This document shows positions 1 to 9,513 of a stretch of 28,990 nucleotides of DNA, one piece after another. The position numbers and the translations under genes are program-made. Location: the NCBI GenBank assembly GCA_000969725.1, contig JXSR01S073566.1; one strand, 5' to 3'. Position 1 is the stretch's first letter, and every line of letters starts with the position of its first letter. This DNA is from Ophiothrix spiculata. Lineage: Eukaryota > Echinodermata > Ophiuroidea > Amphilepidida > Ophiotrichidae. Under the pieces are notes generated by a model. The model had not been told where the DNA came from, did no database searches, and saw nothing but the letters and a program-made list of their open reading frames with translations.

Positions 1-245
1 CCCCCCCCGATTGCCTCTTATCATACCGCTCAGCGAGTTTATGACCATATTAGGAAAAAAAACAACATCGATCTGATATATTTCGTATCAAGACGCATAT
101 GTTATGTAACTTAAGATATAAGTAGTATGTTGAATAAAATGTTACTTAACACAACTTTGTTTTTGTAGATTTTTACGAAATAAAGCCAAACGACCTGCAG
201 AAAAAATAGATCGATAATTGAAATTGACTTAGTTGCATGATAATC
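1..245. other. no gene seen, AT-rich
   Basis: Apart from a short poly-C run at the first eight bases, nothing recognisable. There is no open frame with family resemblance on either strand. Confidence 0.5.
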
Positions 246-414
246 ATTATTAGGTTCAGCATTTTACCACAGAGTGACAGAGATGACACTGAGCTAAAAA
301 CATGGTCCCAATTAGCGTAACGTGTTACTAATTAGGTTCATTATAAATTCAGCATTAGTAATCAAGAATAAAAGAGATGACACTGAGCTAAAAACATGGC
401 CCCAATTAGCGTAA
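246..414. repeat. tandem direct repeat, ~94-bp offset
   Basis: A segment containing AGATGACACTGAGCTAAAAA and then CCCAATTAGCGTAA occurs at 279-320 and again at 373-414 with one or two changes. Both copies are preceded by a variant of TTAGGTTCA...TTCAGCATT. The second copy is also the left arm of the foldback at 397-612, so the direct repeat looks like a duplicated element end. Confidence 0.75.
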
Positions 415-612
415 AGAATAACGTAATATGTGGACAAAACCGAGGTCACAAAATGAAGAATGCTGCACACCTTGTACCCGATTATGCGCGGGATTAAGCG
501 TAACACACTTCAAGGACGATGTCAGGATTTATCGATATTTGAGCAGGATTATTCATTTTGTGATCTCGTTTATGTCCACATATTACGTTACACGTTACGC
601 TTATTGGAGCCA
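397..612. repeat. foldback element, ~70-bp inverted arms
   Basis: The left arm (397 to about 467) and the right arm (about 546-612) are imperfect reverse complements. They share GTAATATGTGGACA, then TCACAAAATGAA, and the outer end TGGCYCCAATWAGCGTAA. The spacer is about 75 bp. Immediately outside lies a perfect 16-bp palindrome, CTGATCACGTGATCAG (613-628). No coding capacity is seen, and the element type is not assigned. Confidence 0.75.
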
Positions 613-675
613 CTGATCACGTGATCAGCGAAGAAACGTGAACCAGCGACTATTGAGAAATAGTAATCAAATGAG

Positions 676-868
676 CTATGAAGCAGTGGCGTAGCTAGAG
701 GGGGGCCGGGGGCCCCCAATTAATGACCCGTCCGTCGGTTAAAAAAAGCGCCCGTCGGTAAAGTTGAGCGGCGATACAGCACTCAATACAATTCTGTCGG
801 TTCATCTTCATATTGTGGCGCCCCCCCCCCCCCTGTTTCGAAAACCTGGCTACGCCACTGCTATGAAG
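676..868. mobile_element. hAT-type MITE with 8-bp target duplication
   Basis: The element occupies 684-860 (177 bp). It starts CAGTGGCGTAGC and ends with the exact reverse complement GCTACGCCACTG. It is flanked on both sides by the perfect 8-bp direct repeat CTATGAAG (676-683 and 861-868). An 8-bp duplication with CAGTGG-type ends is the signature of hAT transposases. The interior carries G- and C-rich runs, including a C11-12 run near 823-834, and no transposase, so it is non-autonomous. Confidence 0.88.
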
Positions 869-1387
869 TATATGGGGATAAAGTGTCAGGGGCCTGGTAA
901 TACGGGGAATTATCGCCCTCTCAGTATCATATGCAGGCACAGCCGCGTTTCTTCTTTGGCACTTTGCTTCACCCAATAAAACAACTTGTTTTTTTGATCC
1001 TTATTTTCCCACTCCTGTTGTAAGAGGCTGTGAAAGCGACGTACTGGATAAAAAACTTTCAACGGACATACTGGATGTTGGCAAGTTCTAGTCGAATTCA
1101 ATGTACGCTAATTCAAATTTTATGTCATATTTTTCATTCTTAACTTCCACTTCCACTTCTGTTGGAATCGGAACATAAGATTAGAATTATTAGTTTCTTT
1201 TCTTACTAAGAGTAAAGGGCTAAGAGTAAAATTGTACCTATTTGATTGAATAATAGTTGTGAGTGGTCTCTGGCCAGCATAATGTGTTACTGTCCTTTTG
1301 GACTATCCAGTCTTGTGTTTTATTTTCTATACTATGACTTTGTCATGGACCCATGTGCCCCAGTGCGGACCAACCCAGATAAACAAA
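869..1387. other. no gene seen
   Basis: This is the stretch between the MITE and the zinc-finger relic. The short open frames here are unlike any family I recognise. A small imperfect repeat of ACTTCC lies near 1143-1158. Nothing else can be supported. Confidence 0.4.
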
Positions 1388-1504
1388 TCATTGAAACGGT
1401 TTCTCTTTAGTGTGTGTTCTCTCATGTTGTTTCCTTTTGTCTGCCCGTTTGAAATATTTATTACAATAGCTACACCAAGAGCACTTGGTAGACTTGTGTA
1501 GTCA
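1388..1504 (-). pseudogene. isolated C2H2 zinc-finger relic
   Basis: Reading the minus strand from a TGA at about 1504 down to a TGA at 1388 gives one complete finger. It has C-S-Y-C, then KYFKRADKRKQHERTH, then the linker TKEKPFQ and an immediate stop. It nearly matches finger 13 of the gene at 2680-4017 (KCFKRADERKQHERTH plus TKEKPYQ). It lies downstream of that gene on the same strand, about 1.2 kb past its stop codon, with repeat DNA between. The likely explanation is a fragment of a formerly longer finger array or a small tandem duplicate. It has no start codon and would encode a single finger, so it is not expected to work. Confidence 0.85.
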
Positions 1505-2400
1505 AAATTCCTTTTTCCTCTTTCGCATACATATATCTAAAATTGCATATTTTTTTCTATTTTATCTACTTTAAAAAAAGACAAATTATCTACTAGTACT
1601 AGTAGAATTATCGTCATTTTTTTTTTGCTAATGTGACATTTCGTTGCATCTACCGAGTTCCATCGCTCACAATATTCCGGTGTGAAGAAAATAGTAAGAA
1701 AAAAATACATGAAAGAATCGCTATATCCCATATGCATGAATATTCATGTTTTAATATTCATGAGCTCAAAATTACGTTTAGTGTTATCGTATTATTGATT
1801 TATTTAGCTATTTATTTTGTAAAGAAGCAATAAACTACGTCATGAACGACTTATTAAATATTCCAATATATGGATACTTATCAGAGGAGGGTGACCGTGG
1901 CAACTATTACTGGTTGCCGTACGATATCGTAGCCGATCTTCGGCTGCGTCATGTCCTACACCGCCTCTAGCGTAAGCCGTTGGAAAACTGGTGGAAAAAT
2001 ACAACTTCCGCGATGGTCACTAAGCTAAAATTATATTCCTAATCAGTAAAAATATGATAAAACCTATAAACAGTGGGGTTCATGCGTGAACCCAGGCGGA
2101 TTTGGAGTAACATATTAATTATGTTCATTACTACAAGAACACTTTTGTAATTTACTGAGGAAAGGTAAAAATATATTTTTTGTAATATTTTCTTTTATAC
2201 GTGACCCAATAGAAATACACGTAAAATGTATCCTGAATTTGCGTTTTGGAAATCCCTCGTCCCTAAATCTACTAGCGTCAGTAAATCGTGTCCTATGCCG
2301 CCTGGATTATAGATATCAATACGTCAGATTTGATAGCAGTTAATAGTATTCACATCAGTATTTTATTGGGGAATCATGCATTTGCTGTTAGGCCTACAAA
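1505..2400. other. no gene; several short perfect hairpins
   Basis: There is no convincing coding frame. Short inverted repeats cluster here: GGCAAC...GTTGCC at about 1898-1918, ACGATATCGT at 1921-1930, AGCCGA...TCGGCT at 1931-1945, and GGGTTCA-TGCG-TGAACCC at 2076-2093. CATGAATATTCATG near 1735 is another palindrome. They may be parts of one or more old repeats, but I cannot define element ends. Confidence 0.45.
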
Positions 2401-2703
2401 CATTTAGAAGAGAATAATTCCACATTTTTCAAGAAACTACACCAAAATATGACCCCTTTTTTCGCTTTATTTGTCGATTTTTTGAAAATTTTACGAAAAT
2501 GCCAAAATTAGGCTTATTTTATTCAAAAACTGACACCGAATGACCCTGTTTTTCGCTTTTGCCAACAAATCGCTCGCCAATTTTTTGACCCTCTACACCG
2601 AATGACCCCCTATTTTTCAATGTATTTCTCACCTATTGCCCCTACATTTTCGAAAGCCGGTAGGAGCAGGTACGTCACTTTAATATTTGAGTGCCCCCCG
2701 GGT
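2400..2703. mobile_element. repeat fragment abutting the zinc-finger ORF
   Basis: On the minus strand the sequence from about 2703 starts CCCGGGGGGCACTC. It continues through repeated phrases of the type GGGTCATTCGGTGT (near 2535-2610) to about 2400. This CGGGGGGCACT terminus followed by GGGTCA phrases resembles abundant dispersed repeats I recall from marine invertebrate genomes. That is memory, not a search. Only one end is clear. The element supplies the last residues (GALKY) and the TAA stop of the zinc-finger ORF, and also an AATAAA on the minus strand at 2466-2471 and about 2517-2522. Confidence 0.6.
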
Positions 2704-4017
2704 ATGTATTCTCTCATGTCTTATCCTGCTTTTCTTCACTGAAAAGCATTTACTGCAATAGTTACATTTATAAGGTTTCTCTTTGGTGTGTGTTCTCTCA
2801 TGCACTTTTTTATGACTTATCTGAGAGAAGCATTTGTTGCAATAGTTACATTGATACGGTTTCTCTTTAGTATGTGTTCTCTCGTGTTGCTTCCTTTCAT
2901 CTGCCCGTTTGAAACATTTATTACAATAGTTACACTGGTAAGGTTCTTCTTTGGTATGTCTTCTCTCATGTCTCGTCCTGCTACCTGTCGCAGAGAAAGA
3001 TTTACTGCAATAAGTACATTTATACGGTTTTTCTTTAGTGTGTATTCTCTCATGTGCTTTCCTGTTACCCGTGTAAGAGAAGAACTTGTTGCAATATTTG
3101 CACTCATATGGTTTCTCTTTGGTGTGTGTTTTCTCGTGTGTTTTCCTACTACCCTTGTAAGAGAAGAACTTGTTGCAATATTTGCACTTATATGGTTTAT
3201 ATGGTTTCTCTTTAGTGTGTATTCTCTCATGTGCTTTCCTATTACCCTTGTAAGAGAAGAACTTGTTGCAATACTTGCACGTATACGGTTTCTCTTTGGT
3301 GTGTGTTTTCTCATGAGATGTCCTGATACTTCTATCTGTGAAGGATTTATTGCAATAGTTACATTGATAAGATTTCTCTTTTGTATGAGTTAATTCATGT
3401 CTTGTTCTGACACCTACTCCGGAGAAGCACTTGTTGCAATAACTACATTGATAGGGTTTCTCTTTGGTATGAGTTCTCTCATGTCTTGTCCTGGCACCGC
3501 TCCTTATAAAGCATTTGTTGCAATAGTTACATTGATACGGTTTCTCTTTAGTGTGTGTTCTCTCATGTCGTGTCCTTTCGTCACCAAGTTTGAAACATTT
3601 ACTGCAATAGTTACACTGATATGGTTTCACGTTGGTGTGTCTTCTCTCATGTATTTTCCTGTTACCTGCCTCAGAGAAAGATTTACTGCAATAGGTATAT
3701 TTATACGGTTTCTCTTTAGTATGTATTCTCTCATGTGCTTTCCTATTACCCTTGTAAGAGAAGAATTTGTTGCAATATTTGCATTGATACGGTTTCTCTT
3801 TGGTGTGTGACCTTTCATATAAAGCATTAATACTTTCAAGTTGAACAGAGGAGCACTTGCTGACAAAGTTACATGAATATTGAAGTCTATGTGATCTTTG
3901 GTGCCGTTGTACATGGGTTTTGAATCGATCAAAAGATGGAAAATACATTTGACAGTGTCTGCAAGTATATGGTAAGAACATGTTACAAGAGGTCACGATA
4001 ACATCAGCTGAAAACAT
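2680..4017 (-). CDS. C2H2 zinc-finger array protein, 445 aa
   Basis: An intact ORF of 445 codons encodes 15 finger units in 84-nt steps, probably a nuclear DNA-binding protein. Finger 1 (C19, C22, H35, H39) is divergent, and unit 2 (about 49-71) is degenerate with C-x5-C and one His. Fingers 3-15 form a tight array, C79 to H438. Finger 4 has Tyr in place of its first Cys (Y107), so 13 units look able to bind zinc. Most linkers are TKEKPY instead of the usual TGEKPY. The hydrophobic residue at helix position 4 is Arg or Lys in fingers 3-15. A 9-nt duplication adds PYK in the linker before finger 10. The ATG at 4017 is the first in frame; an upstream exon with an effector domain cannot be excluded, and none (KRAB, BTB, SET) is visible. 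The frame ends in repeat DNA (TRGALKY). Target and function are unknown. Confidence 0.88.
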   Translation of the reverse strand: MFSADVIVTSCNMFLPYTCRHCQMYFPSFDRFKTHVQRHQRSHRLQYSCNFVSKCSSVQLESINALYERSHTKEKPYQCKYCNKFFSYKGNRKAHERIHTKEKPYKYTYCSKSFSEAGNRKIHERRHTNVKPYQCNYCSKCFKLGDERTRHERTHTKEKPYQCNYCNKCFIRSGARTRHERTHTKEKPYQCSYCNKCFSGVGVRTRHELTHTKEKSYQCNYCNKSFTDRSIRTSHEKTHTKEKPYTCKYCNKFFSYKGNRKAHERIHTKEKPYKPYKCKYCNKFFSYKGSRKTHEKTHTKEKPYECKYCNKFFSYTGNRKAHERIHTKEKPYKCTYCSKSFSATGSRTRHERRHTKEEPYQCNYCNKCFKRADERKQHERTHTKEKPYQCNYCNKCFSQISHKKVHERTHTKEKPYKCNYCSKCFSVKKSRIRHERIHTRGALKY

Positions 4018-4903
4018 TCTTGTTGAGACGACGTGTACGTGACATCAGTACAATATATTCGTTTTTGTATGAGTACAACCTAACAGATCTTGACCACAGT
4101 GGATCTTGACCATGTTGACAGGATAATAACTGAGCGCAAAACACTAAAAACACTGCCGGGGAAATTGGTTACAGATGTAGATGGGAACTATTTCCCCGCA
4201 CGATTTTTGTAACAAATATAAAAAATATTTAACAAAACAATATCTTGTTTTACTATAATAGTTTGAAAATTAACGTTTCCACCAGGACCTCATTTAGTGC
4301 ATTATAAGGCTGTTCTTTTTCGCAAGAGAGGCGACGGAACCATCATGTTCACTGCAAGTTTTTGCCTATTTACACATTTCAGAATATCACAATTTTTGGC
4401 TCACATATGGAATAGAGTCTCTAGGTTATACTTGAATCTTTCCTAAAGTTTCACGTCCAAGGTCAAAATGGCGTCACTGTAGACTACTTCGAAAAAGTTG
4501 ACGCCTTTCGCCGAAACCTCATAATTTCGTGATATGATGTTCGGACATTTGATCATTTCAAATTTCGACAGATTTTAGGCTTGATAATTCTTATTGAATT
4601 ACAAGTAATATTTTATAAATATGTGGTGTTGATTTTGAATGATAATGTAACAAATCCGCGTTGTTTTGCCTGAAAAACCGGGCGTGAATAACTACTCTAA
4701 GATCTCCCCGTTTTAAACTGTGAATTGCCTGTTTTAGTATTTTCATTCAATTTCTCTTCATTTTGTCTAATATTAGCATTCGCATAAAATACATACAAAT
4801 TGAGCATTCCATTGATATATGAGTCAAAAATAACAATTTTTATATAAAAATACGGCATTCTCAATGTTTATATTTTAAATTTCAGTTCACGATCTCAAGA
4901 CTG
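4018..4903. other. upstream of zinc-finger ORF; no gene seen
   Basis: This would contain the promoter and 5' untranslated region of the minus-strand zinc-finger gene. No convincing TATA box or start-site motif is visible. Around 4290-4560 the base composition is more even and reads like old repeat, but no open frame or termini are clear. Confidence 0.35.
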
Positions 4904-4985
4904 CCTGGATACATCAGCGGTAGACCCCTCGCTTCGTAATGCATGACTAACCCGCGCCATAAGCCATGGTTCAAGTCCCCACAAA
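4904..4985 (+). repeat. degraded tRNA-derived SINE head
   Basis: A tRNA-like order is visible on the plus strand. There is an A-box-like ATCAGCGGTAGAC (about 4913-4925), an anticodon-arm-like GCTTCGTAATGC (4931-4942), and a B-box-like GGTTCAAGTCCCC (4968-4980). The arms do not pair fully, so this is a SINE remnant, not a working tRNA gene. It overlaps the tail side of the decayed LINE on the opposite strand. Confidence 0.5.
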
Positions 4986-5039
4986 TGCAGTGAAAATTAT
5001 TTCTCTTTTCATGATAGAAAAATAGTTGGGATTCCTGAG

Positions 5040-6117
5040 CAGATGGACAATATTTACCCTTAATAATATATAAGGCCTGAGGCCCTTTACATATTAAAAA
5101 TAAACAAAATGATTTACATGAGGAGCATATGAATATCAATTGAACTAAAACTACAAACATGATACATACATATATCTCTTTTTTTACAGCACTGGTAATA
5201 CAAAAAAAAAACATTGGTGGAACTACATAAATGCAATGCTTTTTTCTAAATTTAAGAATTGCAGCAAACAAATATGTTGAGAGCAGAATCATTTCATATG
5301 GTCATTAATGAGACGAATGTGAGGATACTGGGATATATTCTATGGTATAGGATGGAATGTTTTGGTCACGAAGCTCTTTGAAAAAACTACAAATGAGTAC
5401 AAAGTGATACTCATCTTCAATATTTCCATCTCCACACAGATCACATATCCGATCCTCAGCACTGATACTCTGTTGCCTGTCAATTTCCACTTTAAGGACA
5501 TGACATGAGCAGCGCAGTTTTGATAAATATCGTCTATGAGAATCATTTGACACAATATCAATAGAAATATATTTTTCAAGAACAAAATGATTTTAAAATG
5601 AAAGATACGGTCTTAGCTTGTCAATACTGCCCAACTCAGATGACCAATATTGCTGAGTATAACATCAATATAATCCTCTGTATGAAAGGATCAATAAAGA
5701 GAGTTTCATTTCCAACACCTTGATTAAACCAGGCATGACCGAAGCCATAGTTAAAGATATCTTTTATGCTGGAGGCCCATGTTTCAGTACCATTTTCATC
5801 TAAATGAAATAACATAACTTAAAAGCATTTCTTTAGATAACGACATTTGTCTATAATAATTAATTTCAATTACAATTTAACACAACGGATACTAAAACAT
5901 AAATTAGATATCTGCATCATACACCTATAGCTACATGATTGGGTGTACTTTGAGAAATCTGAAGGAATTGTTTACATGCTTTGTAATGAACCCTTTCAAT
6001 GCAGTCATATTTCTTAAAATCCCAAACTTCTGAGCCATAAAGTAGTATTAGGAGAATCATTGTTTCAAAAAATTTAAAAAAGGTTTTACCTGGTATGTGT
6101 TCAATTTTCTCCCACAA
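5040..6117 (-). pseudogene. decayed non-LTR retrotransposon ORF2 3' end
   Basis: Three minus-strand pieces in order match the region after the reverse transcriptase in invertebrate LINE ORF2 proteins. At 6117-5917 is FFETMILLILLYGSEVWDF, then CIERVHYKACKQFLQ and STPNHV. At about 5800-5640 is NYGFGHAWFNQGVGN, then LFIDPFIQ. At 5553-5305 is SKLRCSCHVLKVEIDRQQ, then a zinc-knuckle-like ICDLCGDGNIEDEYHFVLIC. Stops and frameshifts separate the pieces. Further down, an untranslated tail with GGGCCTCAGGCCTTATAT (about 5068-5085) resembles LINE 3' ends. The catalytic reverse transcriptase and endonuclease are absent, as expected of a 5'-truncated dead copy. The clade is not assigned. Confidence 0.85.
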
Positions 6118-6239
6118 GCAATATTAAAAACCGTGCATTTGTGATTCAATATAAGCCTATATCTCTTTTTATGACCTGAAACTACCGATAGTCAAGAGCA
6201 CTTATGATCACTTTCATTCAGGTAGATGTAATATAACAG

Positions 6240-6480
6240 TTTTCACTATTTTAGGAAATCTCCTTAAATCAAAAGAAAACATTCCTAAATCAGAAACCAA
6301 CTCGATCCCTTGACTTTTGTAATATCTTCATGGATTTAAGTAAAATATGTTTGAAGAAATTAGAGAATAGAGCGATGGAGACATGTGTTGCTTCCGTACT
6401 TTTTCAGTCTTGATGTTTGGCAAATTTCGCGATTGTAAATCTATACTTAAATATAATATAGTAGAGTTCAAAATTTCATA
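6240..6480. repeat. diverged copy of repeat block C (C0)
   Basis: The segment containing CTTGACTTTTGTAAT, ATGGATTTAAGTAAA, ATGTTTG and later GATGTTTGGCA...CGATT...TAAATCT matches, in the same order and strand, the stretch at 27830-27990 within block C2 (and 22840-22970 in C1). It is much more diverged than C1 is from C2. It lies upstream of block A0, as C2 lies upstream of A2. Confidence 0.65.
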
Positions 6481-6565
6481 GCAAATTTTTAAAATAGGTC
6501 CCATTCAATACGAAAATGTTCTCCGATTTTCATAGGTTGCTGCAAAAAATTAAAGTTAGCGTGAA

Positions 6566-6653
6566 TGAATTCCTTTACTAGCTTTTACTCTATAGTGAAG
6601 GAATTCCTTTACGGAAATTGAACCGTCAAGGAATTCCTTTACGTAAAGGAATT
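6566..6653. repeat. GAATTCCTTTAC word repeat and palindrome
   Basis: GAATTCCTTTAC occurs at 6567, 6601 and 6631. The third copy is followed directly by its reverse complement GTAAAGGAATT, making a perfect 22-bp palindrome (6632-6653). No element ends are found. Confidence 0.7.
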
Positions 6654-7081
6654 GTATTAATTACAATCTTTCCCGAACTGAAGTACTTGCCTATCACATT
6701 GATATTCGTGACTAACTCACAAAACAATTTTTATAATATTGCTTCATTTTATATTCCTGCCCATTTCACTTTATATTCCCGCCTCTCCCCCAACACGTTG
6801 CTTTATCATTGCCTAACTCACTTTACGAAATTGCTTAAGTCATTTTTGGTGGTTACGTAATACTTCTTCAGACATAATTACCATGATCACAACCAATATT
6901 ATTTGTTTGGACCACCAAATAAAATATTACACGGGAAATGTTCGAAAAAGGCAACAAACTAGCAAATCTCGACTGTTTGTCTCTATTTTGACAAAATTAT
7001 TAAAAAAGAAAAGAAATAGGATACAGGCAAATATTTTATTACCGTAATGTCTACAGTCAGTTAATTATATTAATTCTCTTC
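6654..7081. other. no gene seen
   Basis: AT-rich. A short plus-strand open frame (6618-6860) has no family resemblance and is rich in Phe, Leu and Ile codons, as AT-rich noncoding DNA often is. I see nothing supportable. Confidence 0.4.
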
Positions 7082-8176
7082 TACACTGAAAATATTATTT
7101 CGTCAAACGTGGTGGAAAAGTCGTCAAACAGGGGTTATGAATTAGTCATGCAAGTGAATTTCCCCTTATTCGTTGCTTGACGATATTTGCGGGCGCATGA
7201 CAAACGAAAACAAATGCAGGACAAACTATTTTTGTAACTGTACGAATTACAAATCTGTGAAGGACGAGTTTGAACGATTGACAAATGTACTTTTCGTTAA
7301 TTGACAAATGCACTTTGTCATGAGCCAAGGTCAAGACAAACTAATGTAGGCATGACAAGCAATGTTGACAAACTTCTTTGAGCACGACTAACATACCTGA
7401 GAGCTGACGAATTTGCATGACGATTGATATCGTATATAACGGGTTTCCGTACCTTTAAGAAGTGGCGTGGCGTTTTATTCTCAAGTCGATTGCACAGCAG
7501 GACAATTAGCGACAACACCTCTTTGGATTCGGATAGAACAACACTTCCAGGTTAGGTTTATACCTAGCTTATCATCACATTCCGACCAGACCGCATTGGA
7601 TTCGGTGTCGGACACAACAACACTACTGGCCTGAGGACTCAGAATTCCCGTACTCATACTTAAGCTTACTCATACTTCATTCATACTTCTGACCAGACTA
7701 GTCCATCTAGATGGACCTCACAAGCGAGCGACGTAGGCGCACGCTTTGCGTTCGCTTGCGAGGTCCAGGCTGGATTGACTAGACCAGACAGCCATTGCAA
7801 AACCTGCAAGCAGAACCTGAGTGTTTCGTCTCGTTGATTTCACATGGATTGAGCCATACCTAAATGGAATTAGTCTACCGAAAACAAAACCTCTTAAAAA
7901 CTAGTGTCACTTGACAAATTATGTGACAAATATTTATTCTTGCATGACAAATTAATTTTTGTGCATTACAATTTTTTTTTCTCATGACAAACCAATTTTT
8001 CAGCATGACTAATTGTCATGAGAAAGTCGTCATACTAGACCGTTTTTCATGACTAATTTTAATTCGTCGTTCGATACTTGTATGACGAATTCCACGACAA
8101 ATTATAGTTTGTCATACTAGACCATTTTCATGACAACTTATTATTTGTCAAATGATGAAACACAATTTTCAGTGTA
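7082..8176. mobile_element. TA-flanked element full of GACAAA/TTTGTC words
   Basis: The element (7084-8174, 1091 bp) begins CACTGAAAAT and ends ATTTTCAGTG, with TA on both sides (7082-7083, 8175-8176). Both flanks (7090-7420 and 7905-8160) are packed with variants of CATGACAAAT and its complement, at least twenty in both orientations. The centre carries an imperfect hairpin, GGACCTCACAAGCGAGCG (7713-7730) with CGTTCGCTTGCGAGGTCC (7749-7766), and a palindrome GTCCATCTAGATGGAC. There is no transposase. The TA duplication fits a Tc1/mariner-like mobiliser, but this is inference. Confidence 0.75.
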
Positions 8177-8194
8177 GTCACATCTAGCATGATC

Positions 8195-9030
8195 TAATTT
8201 GCAAAGTACTATTCAATGTTCAAAGTCCCAAAACACATGGGATTGATGTTCGCAATATCCTGAAGCATTTAAACAAAAGACATGTAATCTAAGTAGTTAA
8301 TAGAGTGAATGTAACTGACAGTTCCCTCTGCATGATGTTCAATTAGCGAATACGCGGAAAACAAGCTGTTTTCTAAGACACATTGGGTTTCAAGGCAAAT
8401 TAATTTTCAATAAACCACGCTCCCACACCGAAGAGCATCACCCTTCATGATATCTTCTCCCCCCTTCCCGAAAATACCTTTAAATTGTAAATTGAGTTTA
8501 GAGGCAATGAATGTTCAATAAACATGATAAACAAAATTCCAACATTTTTAATAATGTATTACCTTTCATAATAGCCTCTCTCCCTCAAATATACCTAAAA
8601 ATTGTAAATTCACTGTCCTAATGAAATGGTCAAATGAATCTAATATTAACTTTTAGCTCAACTATGACTCGCTCTCCTCTATTATAAACCTTGAATAAGT
8701 ATTAGACAAGATTGTGATTCGAGTCGACTTCATGGCAGCATACCTGAATTGATTTTAAAATCAGAATCTTCCCCACATTTTTGACTCCAGATATTTTTTG
8801 ATTTTTGATGAGAGTATCCGATTACAAGTGATTTAACGTATATTAGTCACCAACATTGGCTCATATTTGACATTTGATTTTGATCTAATTTATTTCAAAC
8901 TATTTGACGTAAATTTCCAAATTTGATTGAGAATGGTTATTTTCATAACCTTTTGCAAATCATGATGTGCACTTTAATTGATGGAAAATCAAGTTCGTTG
9001 ACATATATCAGATTGAAAAAGATTTGACAG
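8195..9030. repeat. repeat block A, copy A0
   Basis: From TACTATTCAATGTTCAAA (8206) to about 9030 this region aligns with 19588-20315 in the same order and orientation. Shared phrases include AACACATGGGA, CAATTTTCAATAAACCA-like text and GAATGGTTATTTTCATAACC. A third copy begins at 28924. No coding frame is conserved between copies. Confidence 0.85.
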
Positions 9031-9513
9031 GTCGCATCTTACATACCAACTAGTGACTATACTCTGAGATTAGTTGACAATAATAGATAAACACCCTTTA
9101 TATGAAATCATATGATCCGAAATCATTCCCTTGATTTTTGGTTATGACGAGTAGCAAGTGTTTTTTATCGAGAAACTGAAGAAAATTTATTACTCTTTAA
9201 TCATTTTATATCATCTAATGAGGATTGTGACAAACGTGATTGACAAAATGTCAGACATCTACAAAATAGGATGTATACGTTGAAAAAACATTTCAAGTAA
9301 TTGACTTTATACAAAATACGTTACCAATTCATGCAAAAGGGTGAAAACATAGTCGGCCTCCAAACAAAATTTCAGCTACCAAACATTTGGTCGTATGATA
9401 TATAAAAAATGTCGACCTTAATTCCCCGAATTTTATTGTTATGATCTTGAAGGGGCAAGAAGAACATCCTGTATCTGTTGTTCATTAACGTCAAGTATGC
9501 TGAAGCAATGCTA
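9031..9513. other. no gene seen
   Basis: AT-rich sequence after block A0, without clear repeats, termini or open frames. Confidence 0.4.

Noticed and set aside
2788..3810. Long plus-strand open frames of 201 and 137 codons
   Set aside because: They are antisense shadows of the zinc-finger array; their periodicity follows the 84-nt finger unit.
4882..5292. A 136-codon minus-strand protein
   Set aside because: The upper part looks like the decayed LINE tail and the lower part runs through a tRNA-like SINE remnant. It has no domain of its own.
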